A stretch of 38,291 nucleotides of DNA from Bacteroidota bacterium (GCA_003249935.1 QKHT01000105.1:1-38291); one strand, 5' to 3'. Numbered from the stretch's first letter, positions 25,746 to 34,374 are shown. Made by a program: numbers and translations. The notes: generated from the letters alone by a model not told the origin.

Positions 25746-26159
25746 TTAAATATCCCACATCATCATTTCAATTTCGCTAACTTTATCGTCTTGCCTGAAA
25801 TCGAGGCGGTGTTTTCCTTTGTAATGTTTTATTAAAATTTCGCCGGTAAATTTAAGATACTCACATACCGGCTCTGTATCAACTCTTTCGCCAAGATAAC
25901 GAACAATTAACCAAACTTTCGAAGTATAGGCATGTAGCCGGATATCCACAAAAAAACAATCGTCATTCACTTTAATCCTATTGAAAACAGAGCGCACAAG
26001 GCACACTAAAAGACCAGGCTCAATCAATAAGTCAACACCAGGGCCGTTAAAGTGGGCGTTACATTGTGCTTTTTTATTCTCCGGCATTTCGACCATTTGA
26101 AAAGCCACAAAGTTTTCAATCGCTTCAAATTCGTCTTTTATCGTAATTTTCTCTTTCAT
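25746..26159 (-). CDS. Degenerate LytS-like HATPase fragment (uncharacterised)
   Basis: This 137-residue protein has no signal peptide. By eye it lines up with the C-terminal part of LytS/YehU-type sensor kinases: ITIKDEFEAIENFVAFQ resembles the segment after the phosphorylated histidine, LIEPGLLVCLVRSVFNRI sits where LIPPLLLQPLVENAIKHG normally lies, and the C-terminal YLKFTGEILIKHYKGKHRL resembles the end of the HATPase. The N-box asparagine and the glycine-rich ATP lid are missing, as is the PHFLFN histidine motif. It is therefore probably unable to bind ATP normally. It may be a decayed kinase or a repurposed protein. A tiny membrane protein gene lies 41 bp upstream. Confidence 0.55.
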   Translation of the reverse strand: MKEKITIKDEFEAIENFVAFQMVEMPENKKAQCNAHFNGPGVDLLIEPGLLVCLVRSVFNRIKVNDDCFFVDIRLHAYTSKVWLIVRYLGERVDTEPVCEYLKFTGEILIKHYKGKHRLDFRQDDKVSEIEMMMWDI

Positions 26160-26200
26160 CGCTATGACAAATGTATAATTTAGAACCTGATGAATTTTAT

Positions 26201-26437
26201 TTAAATATATTGTCGAATGTTTTTAATCTCTAACAACTCATTCATTTTCAATAAAATAAGTATCCGAACCACAATTTTAGGAGTAACATTTAAAACAATG
26301 GCATACCAAAAGATAGACAGCACAAAAAGAACCGGCCTATAATCAATGAGATTATTGGTATGCAAGATTTGCAACAAAATTAGTAACCACCAAAAAGCAG
26401 TATTGAAAAAGATATATTTTAGCCGTCGAAACAACAT
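26201..26437 (-). CDS. Small two-pass membrane protein (uncharacterised)
   Basis: This 78-residue protein has two hydrophobic helices (about 9-28 and 33-55) and a charged C-terminal end (NELLEIKNIRQYI). I recognise no family. It lies 41 bp upstream of the degenerate LytS-like fragment, in the same direction but another frame. It may be the surviving membrane part of a broken sensor kinase, or an independent small protein. Upstream there is no clear promoter box. Confidence 0.45.
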   Translation of the reverse strand: MLFRRLKYIFFNTAFWWLLILLQILHTNNLIDYRPVLFVLSIFWYAIVLNVTPKIVVRILILLKMNELLEIKNIRQYI

Positions 26438-26685
26438 TTGTAATTCTTTTTTTCATAGATAATTCAAAAATTACAAATAACCAAACAATCCTTCAATTAT
26501 TTTTACCGGCATCTGATTTTGGGTCTGAAAAAACGAATTAAGTCACGTTCTGCATGCCTGTTAACAAAGAGATTAACTCAAACAGATCAGATTAAAATCC
26601 ATGATAAAAATTATTGTTACAATATTGGCAAAAGTCTAAATTGCACTATGGTTGCAAAACAAAAATTTAACATTTACGCTCTACA
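26438..26685. other. AT-rich intergenic region between the small membrane gene and tdh
   Basis: Both flanking genes start from this 248-bp stretch. No exact TAnnTTTG box is present; TAAATTG (in TCTAAATTGCAC near 26636) is a near match for a tdh promoter. I see no hairpin or small gene. Confidence 0.4.
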
Positions 26686-27708
26686 ATGAAAGCTATTGTA
26701 AAACAATCGGACAAAAAAGGTTTATGGCTAACCGAAGTGAATACCCCTTTGGTTGGGCACAATGATGTGCTGATAAAAATCAAAAAAACTGCAATTTGCG
26801 GTACAGATGTCCATATTTACCGTTGGGATAAATGGGCGCAGAACACAATAAAAACGCCAATGATCATTGGACATGAATATGTTGGTACAGTAGCCGATTT
26901 TGGCATGGAAGTAACTGGTTTTAAATTAGGTGATCGTGTAACCGGCGAAGGACATATTGCTTGCGGACAGTGCCGTAATTGCCGAAGAGGTCGCAATCAT
27001 TTGTGCGAAAAAACAGTAGGTATTGGTGTGAACCGCGATGGAGCATTTGCCGAATACATCTCTGTTCCTGCAGCTAACGTACTCAAAATAAACGCCTCCA
27101 TACCCGACGAAATAGTATCAATAATGGATCCGCTGGGCAATGCCACACACACTACACTCAGTTATCCCATTATTGGCGAAGATGTTTTGGTAACCGGTGC
27201 AGGACTCATTGGTTCGTTGTGCATTGCCATTGCACGATTTGCCGGGGCAAGGTACGTAATAGCCACCGAAACGAACGAATTCAGACGACAGTTAGCCCAA
27301 AATTTTGGGGCAAACAAAGTCATTAACCCACGCATCGAAAGTCTCGATTCGGTGCTTGCCGAATATAAGATGCACGGTTTCGACATAGGGCTCGAATGTT
27401 CTGGTTCGAACCTCGCACTTAACGACATGGTTTCGCACATGTACAACTCAGGCAAAATTTCAATTCTCGGCATACCACCTTCAGAAACAGCGATCGACTG
27501 GCACCATGTAATTTTTAAGGGACTAACATTAAAAGGCATATATGGTCGAGAGATGTTTGAAACATGGTACCAAATGGAGCAAATGCTGATGTCGGGCTTA
27601 GATATATCACCAATAATTACCCACAGGTTTCATTATACCGACTTCGAAAAGGCATTCGAAATTATGAATGAAGGCAATTGTGGTAAAATAATACTCAACT
27701 GGGAATAA
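26686..27708 (+). CDS. tdh: L-threonine 3-dehydrogenase
   Basis: This 340-residue zinc-dependent dehydrogenase has the catalytic zinc site C38 and H63-E64 (GHE), T40 and H43 near it, and the structural zinc cysteines C93, C96, C99 and C107 (CGQCRNC...LC). The Rossmann loop GAGLIG lies at 171-176. Length matches E. coli Tdh (341). It oxidises L-threonine to 2-amino-3-oxobutyrate with NAD. The downstream kbl gene starts 5 bp later and encodes the next enzyme of the pathway, which supports the assignment strongly. Confidence 0.95.
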   Translation: MKAIVKQSDKKGLWLTEVNTPLVGHNDVLIKIKKTAICGTDVHIYRWDKWAQNTIKTPMIIGHEYVGTVADFGMEVTGFKLGDRVTGEGHIACGQCRNCRRGRNHLCEKTVGIGVNRDGAFAEYISVPAANVLKINASIPDEIVSIMDPLGNATHTTLSYPIIGEDVLVTGAGLIGSLCIAIARFAGARYVIATETNEFRRQLAQNFGANKVINPRIESLDSVLAEYKMHGFDIGLECSGSNLALNDMVSHMYNSGKISILGIPPSETAIDWHHVIFKGLTLKGIYGREMFETWYQMEQMLMSGLDISPIITHRFHYTDFEKAFEIMNEGNCGKIILNWE

Positions 27709-27713
27709 CACGA

Positions 27714-28907
27714 ATGATCATGTATAAAGCATTTCAACAACATCTGCAAAACCAACTCGATGCCATCTCCTCCGACGGATTGATGAAGACCGAGCGTATT
27801 ATCACGTCGCCTCAGTCGGCAGCGATAACCCTGAGCAATGGTTCAACCGTTCTGAATTTTTGCGCCAACAATTATCTCGGATTGTCCGATAATCCACAAA
27901 TAAAAGCCGCAGCGGTTCAGGCAATTGAACGCTATGGTTATGGGATGTCTTCGGTACGTTTTATTTGCGGCACAACCGATTTACATAAAGCATTGGAGGC
28001 AACAATTGCCGGCTATTTCGGAACCGAAGACACAATATTGTATGCCGCATGCTTTGATGCCAATGGCGGCGTGTTCGAACCGCTACTAACCGAAGAAGAT
28101 GCCATTATTTCCGATACATTAAATCATGCATCAATTATTGACGGAGTTAGACTTTGCAAGGCTCAACGGTATAAATACAACAATGCCGACATGGTCGACC
28201 TCGAAACCCAACTCACCGCAGCGTCAAAAGCGCGGTTCAGACTCATCGTTACCGATGGCGTTTTTTCGATGGATGGCAATACTTGTCCTTTAGATAAAAT
28301 ACTCTCGCTTTCGGAAAAATACAACGCCATGATTATGGTAGACGAAAGCCATTCGGCAGGCGTAGTGGGCAGAACCGGTGGCGGTGTAACAGAACATTAT
28401 AATGCTAAAGGGCAGGTTGAAATTATTACAGGTACGCTGGGCAAAGCCTTTGGAGGGGCAATTGGTGGTTTTACAACAGGAAAAAAGGAAATAATAGAAG
28501 TATTACGTCAAAAATCGAGACCATATCTGTTTTCGAACAGTATTCCGCCAATGGTAGCAGCCGCCGGCATCGAAGCTTTTAATCTGTTAAGCCATTCGAA
28601 CGAACTACAGGAAAAACTACACCACAACACCGAAAGGTTTGTTTCGGCAATGCTTACGGCCGGGTTCAATATAAAACCAACCACTTCGGCTATTTGTGCC
28701 GTAATGCTCTTTGACGCAAAACTATCGGCAAAATTTGCTGAACTTCTGCTTTCAAGGGGAATCTATGTCAGAAGTTTTAGTTTCCCTGTTGTACCAAGAG
28801 ACCAGGCACGCATTCGGGTTCAACTTTCTGCAGCACATTCGACCGAACATATTTTGCATGCTATTTCGGCATTTATCGAAGTCGGAAAGTTTCTAAAAGT
28901 GATTTAA
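27714..28907 (+). CDS. kbl: Glycine C-acetyltransferase (2-amino-3-ketobutyrate CoA ligase)
   Basis: This 397-residue PLP enzyme of the alpha-oxoamine synthase family has its PLP lysine at K244 (GTLGKAFGG), D210 and H213 in VDESHSAG, and the N-terminal ERIITSPQ and NFCANNYLGL segments characteristic of Kbl. It cleaves 2-amino-3-oxobutyrate with CoA into glycine and acetyl-CoA. Two in-frame ATGs (codons 1 and 3) are possible starts. It forms a two-gene operon with tdh. Confidence 0.95.
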   Translation: MIMYKAFQQHLQNQLDAISSDGLMKTERIITSPQSAAITLSNGSTVLNFCANNYLGLSDNPQIKAAAVQAIERYGYGMSSVRFICGTTDLHKALEATIAGYFGTEDTILYAACFDANGGVFEPLLTEEDAIISDTLNHASIIDGVRLCKAQRYKYNNADMVDLETQLTAASKARFRLIVTDGVFSMDGNTCPLDKILSLSEKYNAMIMVDESHSAGVVGRTGGGVTEHYNAKGQVEIITGTLGKAFGGAIGGFTTGKKEIIEVLRQKSRPYLFSNSIPPMVAAAGIEAFNLLSHSNELQEKLHHNTERFVSAMLTAGFNIKPTTSAICAVMLFDAKLSAKFAELLLSRGIYVRSFSFPVVPRDQARIRVQLSAAHSTEHILHAISAFIEVGKFLKVI

Positions 28908-28940
28908 TTGGTATAAATTTCAAAAAATATAGTATTTTCG
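28908..28940 (+). promoter_or_regulatory. Probable promoter of upp
   Basis: TTG at 28908-28910, a 22-bp spacer and TATTTTCG at 28933-28940, one base off TAnnTTTG, 26 bp before the upp ATG. Confidence 0.4.
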
Positions 28941-28966
28941 GCCACAATTTTAAAGCAGCGCATTTT

Positions 28967-29620
28967 ATGAAATTCACAAACTTTTCTGAACAAAACAGCA
29001 TACTACACACCTTTGTAAATGAACTCAGAGATGTTGATATACAAAAAGATCCTCTCAGGTTCAGACATAACCTTGAAAGAATTGGACAAATTATGGCTTA
29101 CGAAATTAGCAAGACAATGAACTACGCCATTGGTGAGGTCCAAACCCCTTTAGCCTTGATGTCTATGCCAAAATTAGACGAACAAATTGTATTAGGAACA
29201 ATTTTCAGAGCCGGACTGCCACTTCACAATGGCTTTCTTAGTTATTTCGATCGAGCAGAAAATGCATTTGTGTCGGCTTATAGAAAATATACCGACCGGC
29301 TAAAGTTCGATATACATATCGAATACATCAGTTCGCCCGATTTAACCGGGAAAACATTAATTCTGGTAGATCCCATGCTGGCCACCGGATTATCGCTCGA
29401 ACTGGCCTATCGCGCAATGATAACAAAGGGACAACCATCGGTTACTCATTTGGTATCGGTTATTGCAAGCCAGGCCGGCGTTGATTATATTAAAAATAAT
29501 CTGCCGTTTGAGAATATTAATCTTTGGTGTGGTGTGGTTGATCCGGATTTAAACGAACATTCTTACATCGTTCCGGGGCTTGGAGATGCCGGCGATCTTT
29601 CGTTTGGAACCAAATTATAA
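28967..29620 (+). CDS. upp: Uracil phosphoribosyltransferase
   Basis: This 217-residue enzyme carries the PRPP-binding loop VDPMLATG (134-141), RAGLP (81-85), and the uracil-binding C-terminus YIVPGLGDAGD (200-210). It makes UMP from uracil and PRPP in pyrimidine salvage. The family usually has arginine after GDAGD; here it is leucine (GDAGDLSFGT), a small deviation. It is a single-gene unit ended by a strong shared terminator. Confidence 0.92.
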   Translation: MKFTNFSEQNSILHTFVNELRDVDIQKDPLRFRHNLERIGQIMAYEISKTMNYAIGEVQTPLALMSMPKLDEQIVLGTIFRAGLPLHNGFLSYFDRAENAFVSAYRKYTDRLKFDIHIEYISSPDLTGKTLILVDPMLATGLSLELAYRAMITKGQPSVTHLVSVIASQAGVDYIKNNLPFENINLWCGVVDPDLNEHSYIVPGLGDAGDLSFGTKL

Positions 29621-29625
29621 AAAGA

Positions 29626-29657
29626 TGAGCCTTAGTTAATCGAATAACTAAGGCTCA
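29626..29657. terminator. Terminator between upp and the acyltransferase gene
   Basis: A perfect 13-bp stem (TGAGCCTTAGTTA / TAACTAAGGCTCA) with a 6-nt loop. The minus strand continues with a T-rich tract, so it suits the leftward gene best but probably serves both. Confidence 0.88.
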
Positions 29658-29660
29658 ATA

Positions 29661-30818
29661 TTAGTGTGTCGCGTTTTGCTTGCTCACTACCGGATTGGCG
29701 TACATCGTAAGCAATAATCGCCTGATTTCGCTTTTGTCGATATTGGGTTCTGTAACCAATGCCACGCGTGAATCGATATACTTCATAAAAACCTCAGCCT
29801 CGGCCGGAGTAAATTTACCACTATTTTCACATTGATTATTTATTGCAGCACAAGCCACATAATTGCCGGGAAAAAGATAGTAGGCCGAATGAATGCGGTT
29901 ATCGATTAAACGGGCTAATGCCGTAAATTTTTCATTTTTTTGTATTGAACCGTCTATTTCCTGCAACTCCTGATGTGAAATTGGTTTCGTAAAGGCGTAA
30001 TGAATTCGCCCTTTTTGCCCCGTCATTCCGGTCTTCATATTAAATAAATCGTCGGCCTGAGTCTTTTCAAATTGCTCGTTAATACTTCGGAGATACAATT
30101 CCCTTGCTTTAAGATAATCGCACGGATCATACTCGTAAGAAATGGTTACCGGCAGCAAATTCAGTTCACATACATTATCAGCCCAAACTTTTGTTCCACC
30201 AAGTGTAAGCATTTTTAAAACACCTTCATACGTCCGGTCGGTTGCATCTTTCGATCGTCCTTCGCGCTGTGCAACCCAAACCGAATGTTTGTTTTCATAT
30301 AATGCATACCGAATGTATTCACTAAGTTTTTTAGAAACCTCGAGCTGCTGCCTTACCGGCACATTTCGTTTAACAATAAAACTACGATTAATCCTAACTA
30401 AATGTTCAATCCAGTCTTGTATCAGCAAGTTATCACCAATAGCAATTTCGGTAGTTTCTAAACCATTTTCCAATAATATTTTATTCAAAAAAGCCGAATC
30501 AAGAACTATATCTCTGTGATTTGTGATATATGTATAGTTTTTGGAAGAATCTACGTGCTCAAATCCACTATTGAACAATCCCTTAGCCGTTTTTTCCAAC
30601 AAATTATCGAGATATGGCACCACAATTTGAGTTTGAAACTGTAAAATGCTTGTCAGTGATTTTAATTTTGCGATGATCTGTTCAGGAGCAACTCCGGGAT
30701 ACAAAAAATTTACCAATCGGCTGAACTCGGCTGTTTTCGCCATTGTTTCAAAGGCAGAACTTATTTCATTGTCACGATACGGTCTGATATCTTCAAAATA
30801 ATCAGAAGAGTTCATCAT
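29661..30818 (-). CDS. PlsC-like acyltransferase
   Basis: This 385-residue protein has NHRDIVLD at 100-107, the acyltransferase block I (histidine plus acidic residues, spaced like glycerol-phosphate acyltransferases), and EGRSKDATDRT near 186-196 as block III. There is no signal peptide and no clear multi-pass membrane pattern, so it may be a peripheral membrane enzyme. It probably acylates glycerol phosphate or lysophosphatidate in phospholipid synthesis; the exact substrate is not certain. Two adjacent ATGs could start it. Confidence 0.78.
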   Translation of the reverse strand: MMNSSDYFEDIRPYRDNEISSAFETMAKTAEFSRLVNFLYPGVAPEQIIAKLKSLTSILQFQTQIVVPYLDNLLEKTAKGLFNSGFEHVDSSKNYTYITNHRDIVLDSAFLNKILLENGLETTEIAIGDNLLIQDWIEHLVRINRSFIVKRNVPVRQQLEVSKKLSEYIRYALYENKHSVWVAQREGRSKDATDRTYEGVLKMLTLGGTKVWADNVCELNLLPVTISYEYDPCDYLKARELYLRSINEQFEKTQADDLFNMKTGMTGQKGRIHYAFTKPISHQELQEIDGSIQKNEKFTALARLIDNRIHSAYYLFPGNYVACAAINNQCENSGKFTPAEAEVFMKYIDSRVALVTEPNIDKSEIRRLLLTMYANPVVSKQNATH

Positions 30819-30834
30819 TTACAAATTGTTTTCG

Positions 30835-30842
30835 CAAAAGTA
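30835..30842 (-). promoter_or_regulatory. -7 element for the acyltransferase gene
   Basis: TACTTTTG on the minus strand fits TAnnTTTG, 16 bp before the ATG. No well-spaced TTG is seen. Confidence 0.35.
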
Positions 30843-31148
30843 ACGAAATAGAAGTAATAAATATATGAGTAACACGCTTTTTTTTAGACACAATTAAAAA
30901 TGGTAAATGGTAAATTTCCCCAGCTATTTTCAACTATTAATAGTACAATTAACAACAAACAGAAGCCATTATGCTAACAATTAACAACAAAAACCGCCAT
31001 AATGACAATTAAAACTTATCGATATATCGTCCATAGCGCATTTTATGTGGTAAAATTCCGCTACTTTTATACAAAAATACGGCAACAATTGCATATTTTG
31101 GCATTCATAATTTATACAGAAATGATTACAGCAGAAAAAAGAAACAGC
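30843..31148. repeat. Intergenic region with recurring ACAATTAA words
   Basis: The word ACAATTAA occurs at 30890, 30945, 30977 and 31005. The second and third are part of a 15-bp direct repeat, ACAATTAACAACAAA (30945-30959 and 30977-30991), set 32 bp apart (about three helical turns). A CATTATG/CATAATG inverted pair overlaps them. These could be regulator binding sites for the Nudix or acyltransferase gene, or simply AT-rich repetition. No gene is seen here. Confidence 0.35.
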
Positions 31149-31601
31149 ATGAGCTTTTGTTATGAATACCCGCGACCGGCTGTCACAGTGGACATTGCAC
31201 TCATTACAAACCATCCCTCAAATTGTATTCTACTAATAAAAAGAGGGAATGAACCTTTCAAAGATTGCTGGGCCTTACCGGGAGGATTTGTTGATGAAAA
31301 TGAAGATTTGGAACATGCAGCCATCCGCGAATTGAAAGAAGAGACTGGCATAAAAGACTTGCGTCTAAATCAATATCGAACTTACGGTACACCTGGCCGC
31401 GATCCACGCGGACATACCGTTTCGGTAGTTTACCGGGCAATTTTGCCTGAACCCATTGATGCCATTGGCCACGACGATGCCACTGAGGCAAAATGGTTCG
31501 AATTTACAAACCTTCCTCAATTGGCTTTTGACCACCAAATCATCATAAATGATCTGTTAAAAACCTACAAATCATCACCAGATTCTAATTCGTCGTCATA
31601 A
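31149..31601 (+). CDS. Nudix hydrolase
   Basis: I take the ATG at 31149 (MSFCYEYPRPAVTVD) because residues before it in the longer frame from 31002 look unrelated to the family. The 150-residue protein has an exact Nudix box: G46-x5-E52-x7-REL-x-EE-x-GI (60-68), with E64 and E65 as metal ligands. It hydrolyses a nucleoside diphosphate linked to another group; ADP-ribose or a similar compound is plausible, but substrate is unknown. Its 3' end overlaps the convergent hflX gene by 37 bp. Confidence 0.88.
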   Translation: MSFCYEYPRPAVTVDIALITNHPSNCILLIKRGNEPFKDCWALPGGFVDENEDLEHAAIRELKEETGIKDLRLNQYRTYGTPGRDPRGHTVSVVYRAILPEPIDAIGHDDATEAKWFEFTNLPQLAFDHQIIINDLLKTYKSSPDSNSSS

Positions 31602-32791
31602 AGAAAGTCGTTAAAAGGGAAACGTAGGGTATGAATACTTCGAACCTCTTCGTACAACATCGCTTTCAAACCATCAATATTATCTTTGTTTTTGGCCGAA
31701 ATAAAGACACATTTATCATTATTACGCCCCATCCATGAGTTTTTCAATTCATTCAACGACCAATTTCGCCGTGTTACGGGCGACAAGTCATCCGCATCTT
31801 TTTTAATATAGTCGTAAGCATCAATCTTATTAAACACCACGAAAGTAGTTTTTGAAGCACTGTCAATTTCTTTCAGTGTTTCATTTACTACGGCTATTTG
31901 TTCTTCGAATCCGGCATGTGAAATATCAACAATATGCAACAAAATATCTGCTTCACGAACCTCATCAAGCGTCGACTTAAACGACTCAACCAAACCGTGT
32001 GGTAATTTACGGATAAAACCAACTGTATCAGACATTAGAAAAGGTATATTTTTAATCACAACCTTCCGTACTGTCGTATCCAATGTGGCAAAAAGTTTGT
32101 TTTCCGCAAGAACCTCCGATTTGCTCAACATATTCATTATGGTAGATTTTCCGACGTTAGTATAACCGACCAAAGCCACCCGAACCAATTTCCCCCGATT
32201 TTGACGTTGTGTGCTCATTTGCCGGTCAATTCGTTTTAAATCCTCCTTAAGTTTGGCCATTTTTTCAAGAATAATTCTCCGATCCGTTTCAATTTGTGTT
32301 TCTCCGGGACCACGCAAACCAATACCACCGCGTTGCCTTTCAAGGTGAGTCCATAACCGGGTAAGCCTCGGCAATAAGTATTTGTATTGGGCCAATTCTA
32401 CCTGGGTTTTCGCATGCGAAGTTCTTGCGCGGGAGGCAAATATATCGAGAATCAGACTGGTTCGATCCAAAACCCTAACACCAATTACATTTTCGATATT
32501 ACGCAATTGCGACGGCGAAAGTTCTTCGTCGAACACCACTAAATCGGTTTCATCCACCTTTATAAAATCGCGAATTTCCTCAAGTTTTCCGGGACCAACA
32601 AATGTTTTTGGATTGGGGTAGTCGAGTTTTTGTACGAACCGATTGGTTGATAAAGCACCTGCGGTATGAACTAAAAATTCAAGTTCATCGAGGTATTCCT
32701 TCACCTGCTCTTCCGGCTGTCCCTGACGGATAATTCCAACCAATACCGCTCTTTCCTGAGTTTCTAAAATTCTATTACTTTCCAATGCCAT
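31565..32791 (-). CDS. hflX: Ribosome-associated GTPase HflX
   Basis: Start chosen at ATG 32791 (MALESNRILETQE), giving 408 residues. A longer frame from 32854 would place its first codons inside the tonB terminator hairpin (32815-32870), so it is unlikely. The protein has the HflX N-domain (KTFVGPGKLEEI, VVFDEELSPSQLRN), the linker GPGETQIETDRR, and the GTPase motifs GYTNVGKS (G1), DTVGF (G3) and NKID (G4). HflX binds ribosomes and rescues stalled ones under stress. The stop overlaps the Nudix gene by 37 bp. Confidence 0.94.
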   Translation of the reverse strand: MALESNRILETQERAVLVGIIRQGQPEEQVKEYLDELEFLVHTAGALSTNRFVQKLDYPNPKTFVGPGKLEEIRDFIKVDETDLVVFDEELSPSQLRNIENVIGVRVLDRTSLILDIFASRARTSHAKTQVELAQYKYLLPRLTRLWTHLERQRGGIGLRGPGETQIETDRRIILEKMAKLKEDLKRIDRQMSTQRQNRGKLVRVALVGYTNVGKSTIMNMLSKSEVLAENKLFATLDTTVRKVVIKNIPFLMSDTVGFIRKLPHGLVESFKSTLDEVREADILLHIVDISHAGFEEQIAVVNETLKEIDSASKTTFVVFNKIDAYDYIKKDADDLSPVTRRNWSLNELKNSWMGRNNDKCVFISAKNKDNIDGLKAMLYEEVRSIHTLRFPFNDFLYDDELESGDDL

Positions 32792-32814
32792 TATTTTTGC
32801 ATACGATAATACAA

Positions 32815-32870
32815 AAACATCCCGAACAAAGGAGAACAGACTATAACTGCTCACCCTGTCCGGGATGTTT
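32815..32870 (-). terminator. Terminator of the upstream tonB gene (leftward)
   Basis: Arms AAACATCCCG and CGGGATGTTT (10 bp, extended by ACA/TGT inside) with a 36-nt loop; on the minus strand it runs into TTTTTG. It separates tonB from hflX. Confidence 0.65.
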
Positions 32871-32887
32871 CTATTTTTTATTTACTT

Positions 32888-33574
32888 TTAGTTGAGAACA
32901 AAGTTCACAGGCAACATATACGATACGTTTACTGCAACACCGCGCTGTTTGCCCGGATTCCATTTAGGCATCGCTTTTACAACACGAACAGCTTCCTGAT
33001 CGAGATAAGGGTCAACACCACGTCCTACCTCAACATTTCGAATGCTACCATCTTTCCAAACCACAAATTTCACATAAACACGACCTTGAATACCATTTTC
33101 CTGTGCAATAGTCGGATATTTAATATTGTTGCTCAGAAATTTCATTAACTCGGCATCACCACCCGGAAATTTGGGCGATTCTTCAACAACCTGAAATACC
33201 TGTACATCTTCTACTACCTCATCGACGTTGGTACTTACATCCGAAATATTAATTTCGGTGTTCTGATCGATTTCGGTGTTTTCGATTTCCAACTCATCTT
33301 CGAGTTTGATATCATCATCTACAATATTCAACACATCCATAATACGCGGCGGCGGTGGCGGCGGCGGTGGTTGAAGTTGTTCCTGACGTGTTACAGGAAT
33401 AGCGTCTTCTTCAAGCACTACTTCTTCCTGCAGGTTGATCTGTGTGGTCTTCAAATCCGATTCGGACCACTCAAAAGCAATAAACATCAAACCCATAACC
33501 ACAACCAAACCAAGTTGTGTAAAGGTCGATTTTTGCTTTTCGAGATCTGCTTTTAGTGATTTCTTAACTTCCAT
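32888..33574 (-). CDS. TonB family protein (energy transducer) 1
   Basis: This 228-residue protein has an N-terminal membrane helix (about 18-35, ending FIAFEW), a poly-proline stretch at 69-76, an acidic region (82-135), and a TonB C-terminal domain (about 150-228; YPTIAQENGIQGRVYVKFVV, MPKWNPGKQRG). TonB passes energy from the inner membrane to outer-membrane receptors. It shares the N-terminal FIAFEW motif and C-terminal domain with the gene at 34375-35052, so the two are paralogues. No ExbB/ExbD or TonB-dependent receptor gene is in the window. Confidence 0.9.
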   Translation of the reverse strand: MEVKKSLKADLEKQKSTFTQLGLVVVMGLMFIAFEWSESDLKTTQINLQEEVVLEEDAIPVTRQEQLQPPPPPPPPRIMDVLNIVDDDIKLEDELEIENTEIDQNTEINISDVSTNVDEVVEDVQVFQVVEESPKFPGGDAELMKFLSNNIKYPTIAQENGIQGRVYVKFVVWKDGSIRNVEVGRGVDPYLDQEAVRVVKAMPKWNPGKQRGVAVNVSYMLPVNFVLN

Positions 33575-33595
33575 CTGCGGTTATATATGCTATTA

Positions 33596-33603
33596 CAAAT
33601 TTA
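33596..33603 (-). promoter_or_regulatory. -7 element for tonB 1
   Basis: TAAATTTG on the minus strand fits TAnnTTTG, 21 bp before the ATG; no -33 TTG at the right distance. Confidence 0.35.
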
Positions 33604-33758
33604 AAAACTAAATTGAATTCACGCAGCTAAATTAACCTTTTTTATTCAATGCTATATTATACCCAATCGAAAAAAAAGAAAAAAGCTGCCTTTTAGTATT
33701 TATTAAGTTCATTATTCGTGCCTACGTTATATTATCAACGAAAGAACTGGTACAATTA

Positions 33759-33790
33759 TTGTTTTAAAACGCACAATTGAATTATTTTTG
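33759..33790 (+). promoter_or_regulatory. Promoter of the small outer-membrane barrel gene
   Basis: TTG at 33759-33761, a 21-bp spacer and TATTTTTG at 33783-33790, 26 bp before the ATG. This is an exact match to the Bacteroidota promoter. Confidence 0.6.
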
Positions 33791-33816
33791 TACCACCAAA
33801 TAAAATTATTTTTAAA

Positions 33817-34305
33817 ATGAAAAAGGTATTATTTTTTTGTCTATTTGTTTTGGCGTCAATAGGCGTATCTAAGGCACAGCTAAATCCCTACTCTTTGGGA
33901 TTAAGATTTAGTGGCAACGATGGCTTCGGTTCAGAAATATCCTACCAACAACTATTGCAAAAGGAAACACGACTTGAACTGGATCTGGGCATACGGTCGG
34001 GCAATGGATGGTCGGGATGGGCACTTAATGGAACTCATCAGTGGATTTTTCCCTTAGCTACTGACTTTAACTGGTATCTTGGTGCCGGAGCCGGGCTTGG
34101 CGGTTATTCTGTCGATTTGTCTAACGGATCGTCTGATTCAAAAATGTTCGTGTCAATTTTGGGTCAGGCTGGGGTTGAATATGTTTTTCCGGACATCCCG
34201 TTACAAATTTCGTTAGACACAAGACCAAATCTCGGACTATTTAACACGCGTTCAAGTTCACTTGTTGCCGATGTATCCCTTTCGGTTAGGTATCTGTTCA
34301 GATAG
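33817..34305 (+). CDS. Small outer-membrane beta-barrel protein
   Basis: This 162-residue protein has a signal peptide (about 1-20, ending SKA before QLN) and short alternating strands (LGLRFSGNDGFGSEISYQQ, LDLGIRSGN, WYLGAGAGLGGY) ending in VSLSVRYLFR, a terminal aromatic residue typical of barrels. It looks like an 8-strand OmpA/OmpW-sized barrel without other domains. Function unknown. It sits between two opposite-strand TonB genes with its own promoter and terminator. Confidence 0.72.
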   Translation: MKKVLFFCLFVLASIGVSKAQLNPYSLGLRFSGNDGFGSEISYQQLLQKETRLELDLGIRSGNGWSGWALNGTHQWIFPLATDFNWYLGAGAGLGGYSVDLSNGSSDSKMFVSILGQAGVEYVFPDIPLQISLDTRPNLGLFNTRSSSLVADVSLSVRYLFR

Positions 34306-34323
34306 GTATGGTATAAAATAAAT

Positions 34324-34354
34324 AATAGGTGTTCCAGAGATTGGAACACCTATT
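34324..34354. terminator. Bidirectional terminator after the barrel gene
   Basis: A perfect 13-bp stem (AATAGGTGTTCCA / TGGAACACCTATT) with a 5-nt loop, between convergent genes. Confidence 0.88.
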
Positions 34355-34374
34355 GTATTTTAAACAATTTGCAC

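Noticed and set aside
31002-31148. Longer N-terminus for the Nudix protein
   Set aside because: The extra 49 residues lack similarity to Nudix proteins and look like translated intergenic DNA; the family normally begins near the YPRPAVTVD segment.
32792-32854. Longer N-terminus for HflX
   Set aside because: It would place the first codons inside the terminator hairpin at 32815-32870, and the residues do not fit the family.
33346-33372. GGCGGT-type microsatellite as a phase-variable tract
   Set aside because: It encodes the normal poly-proline linker of TonB, and the codon pattern is not a pure repeat unit.
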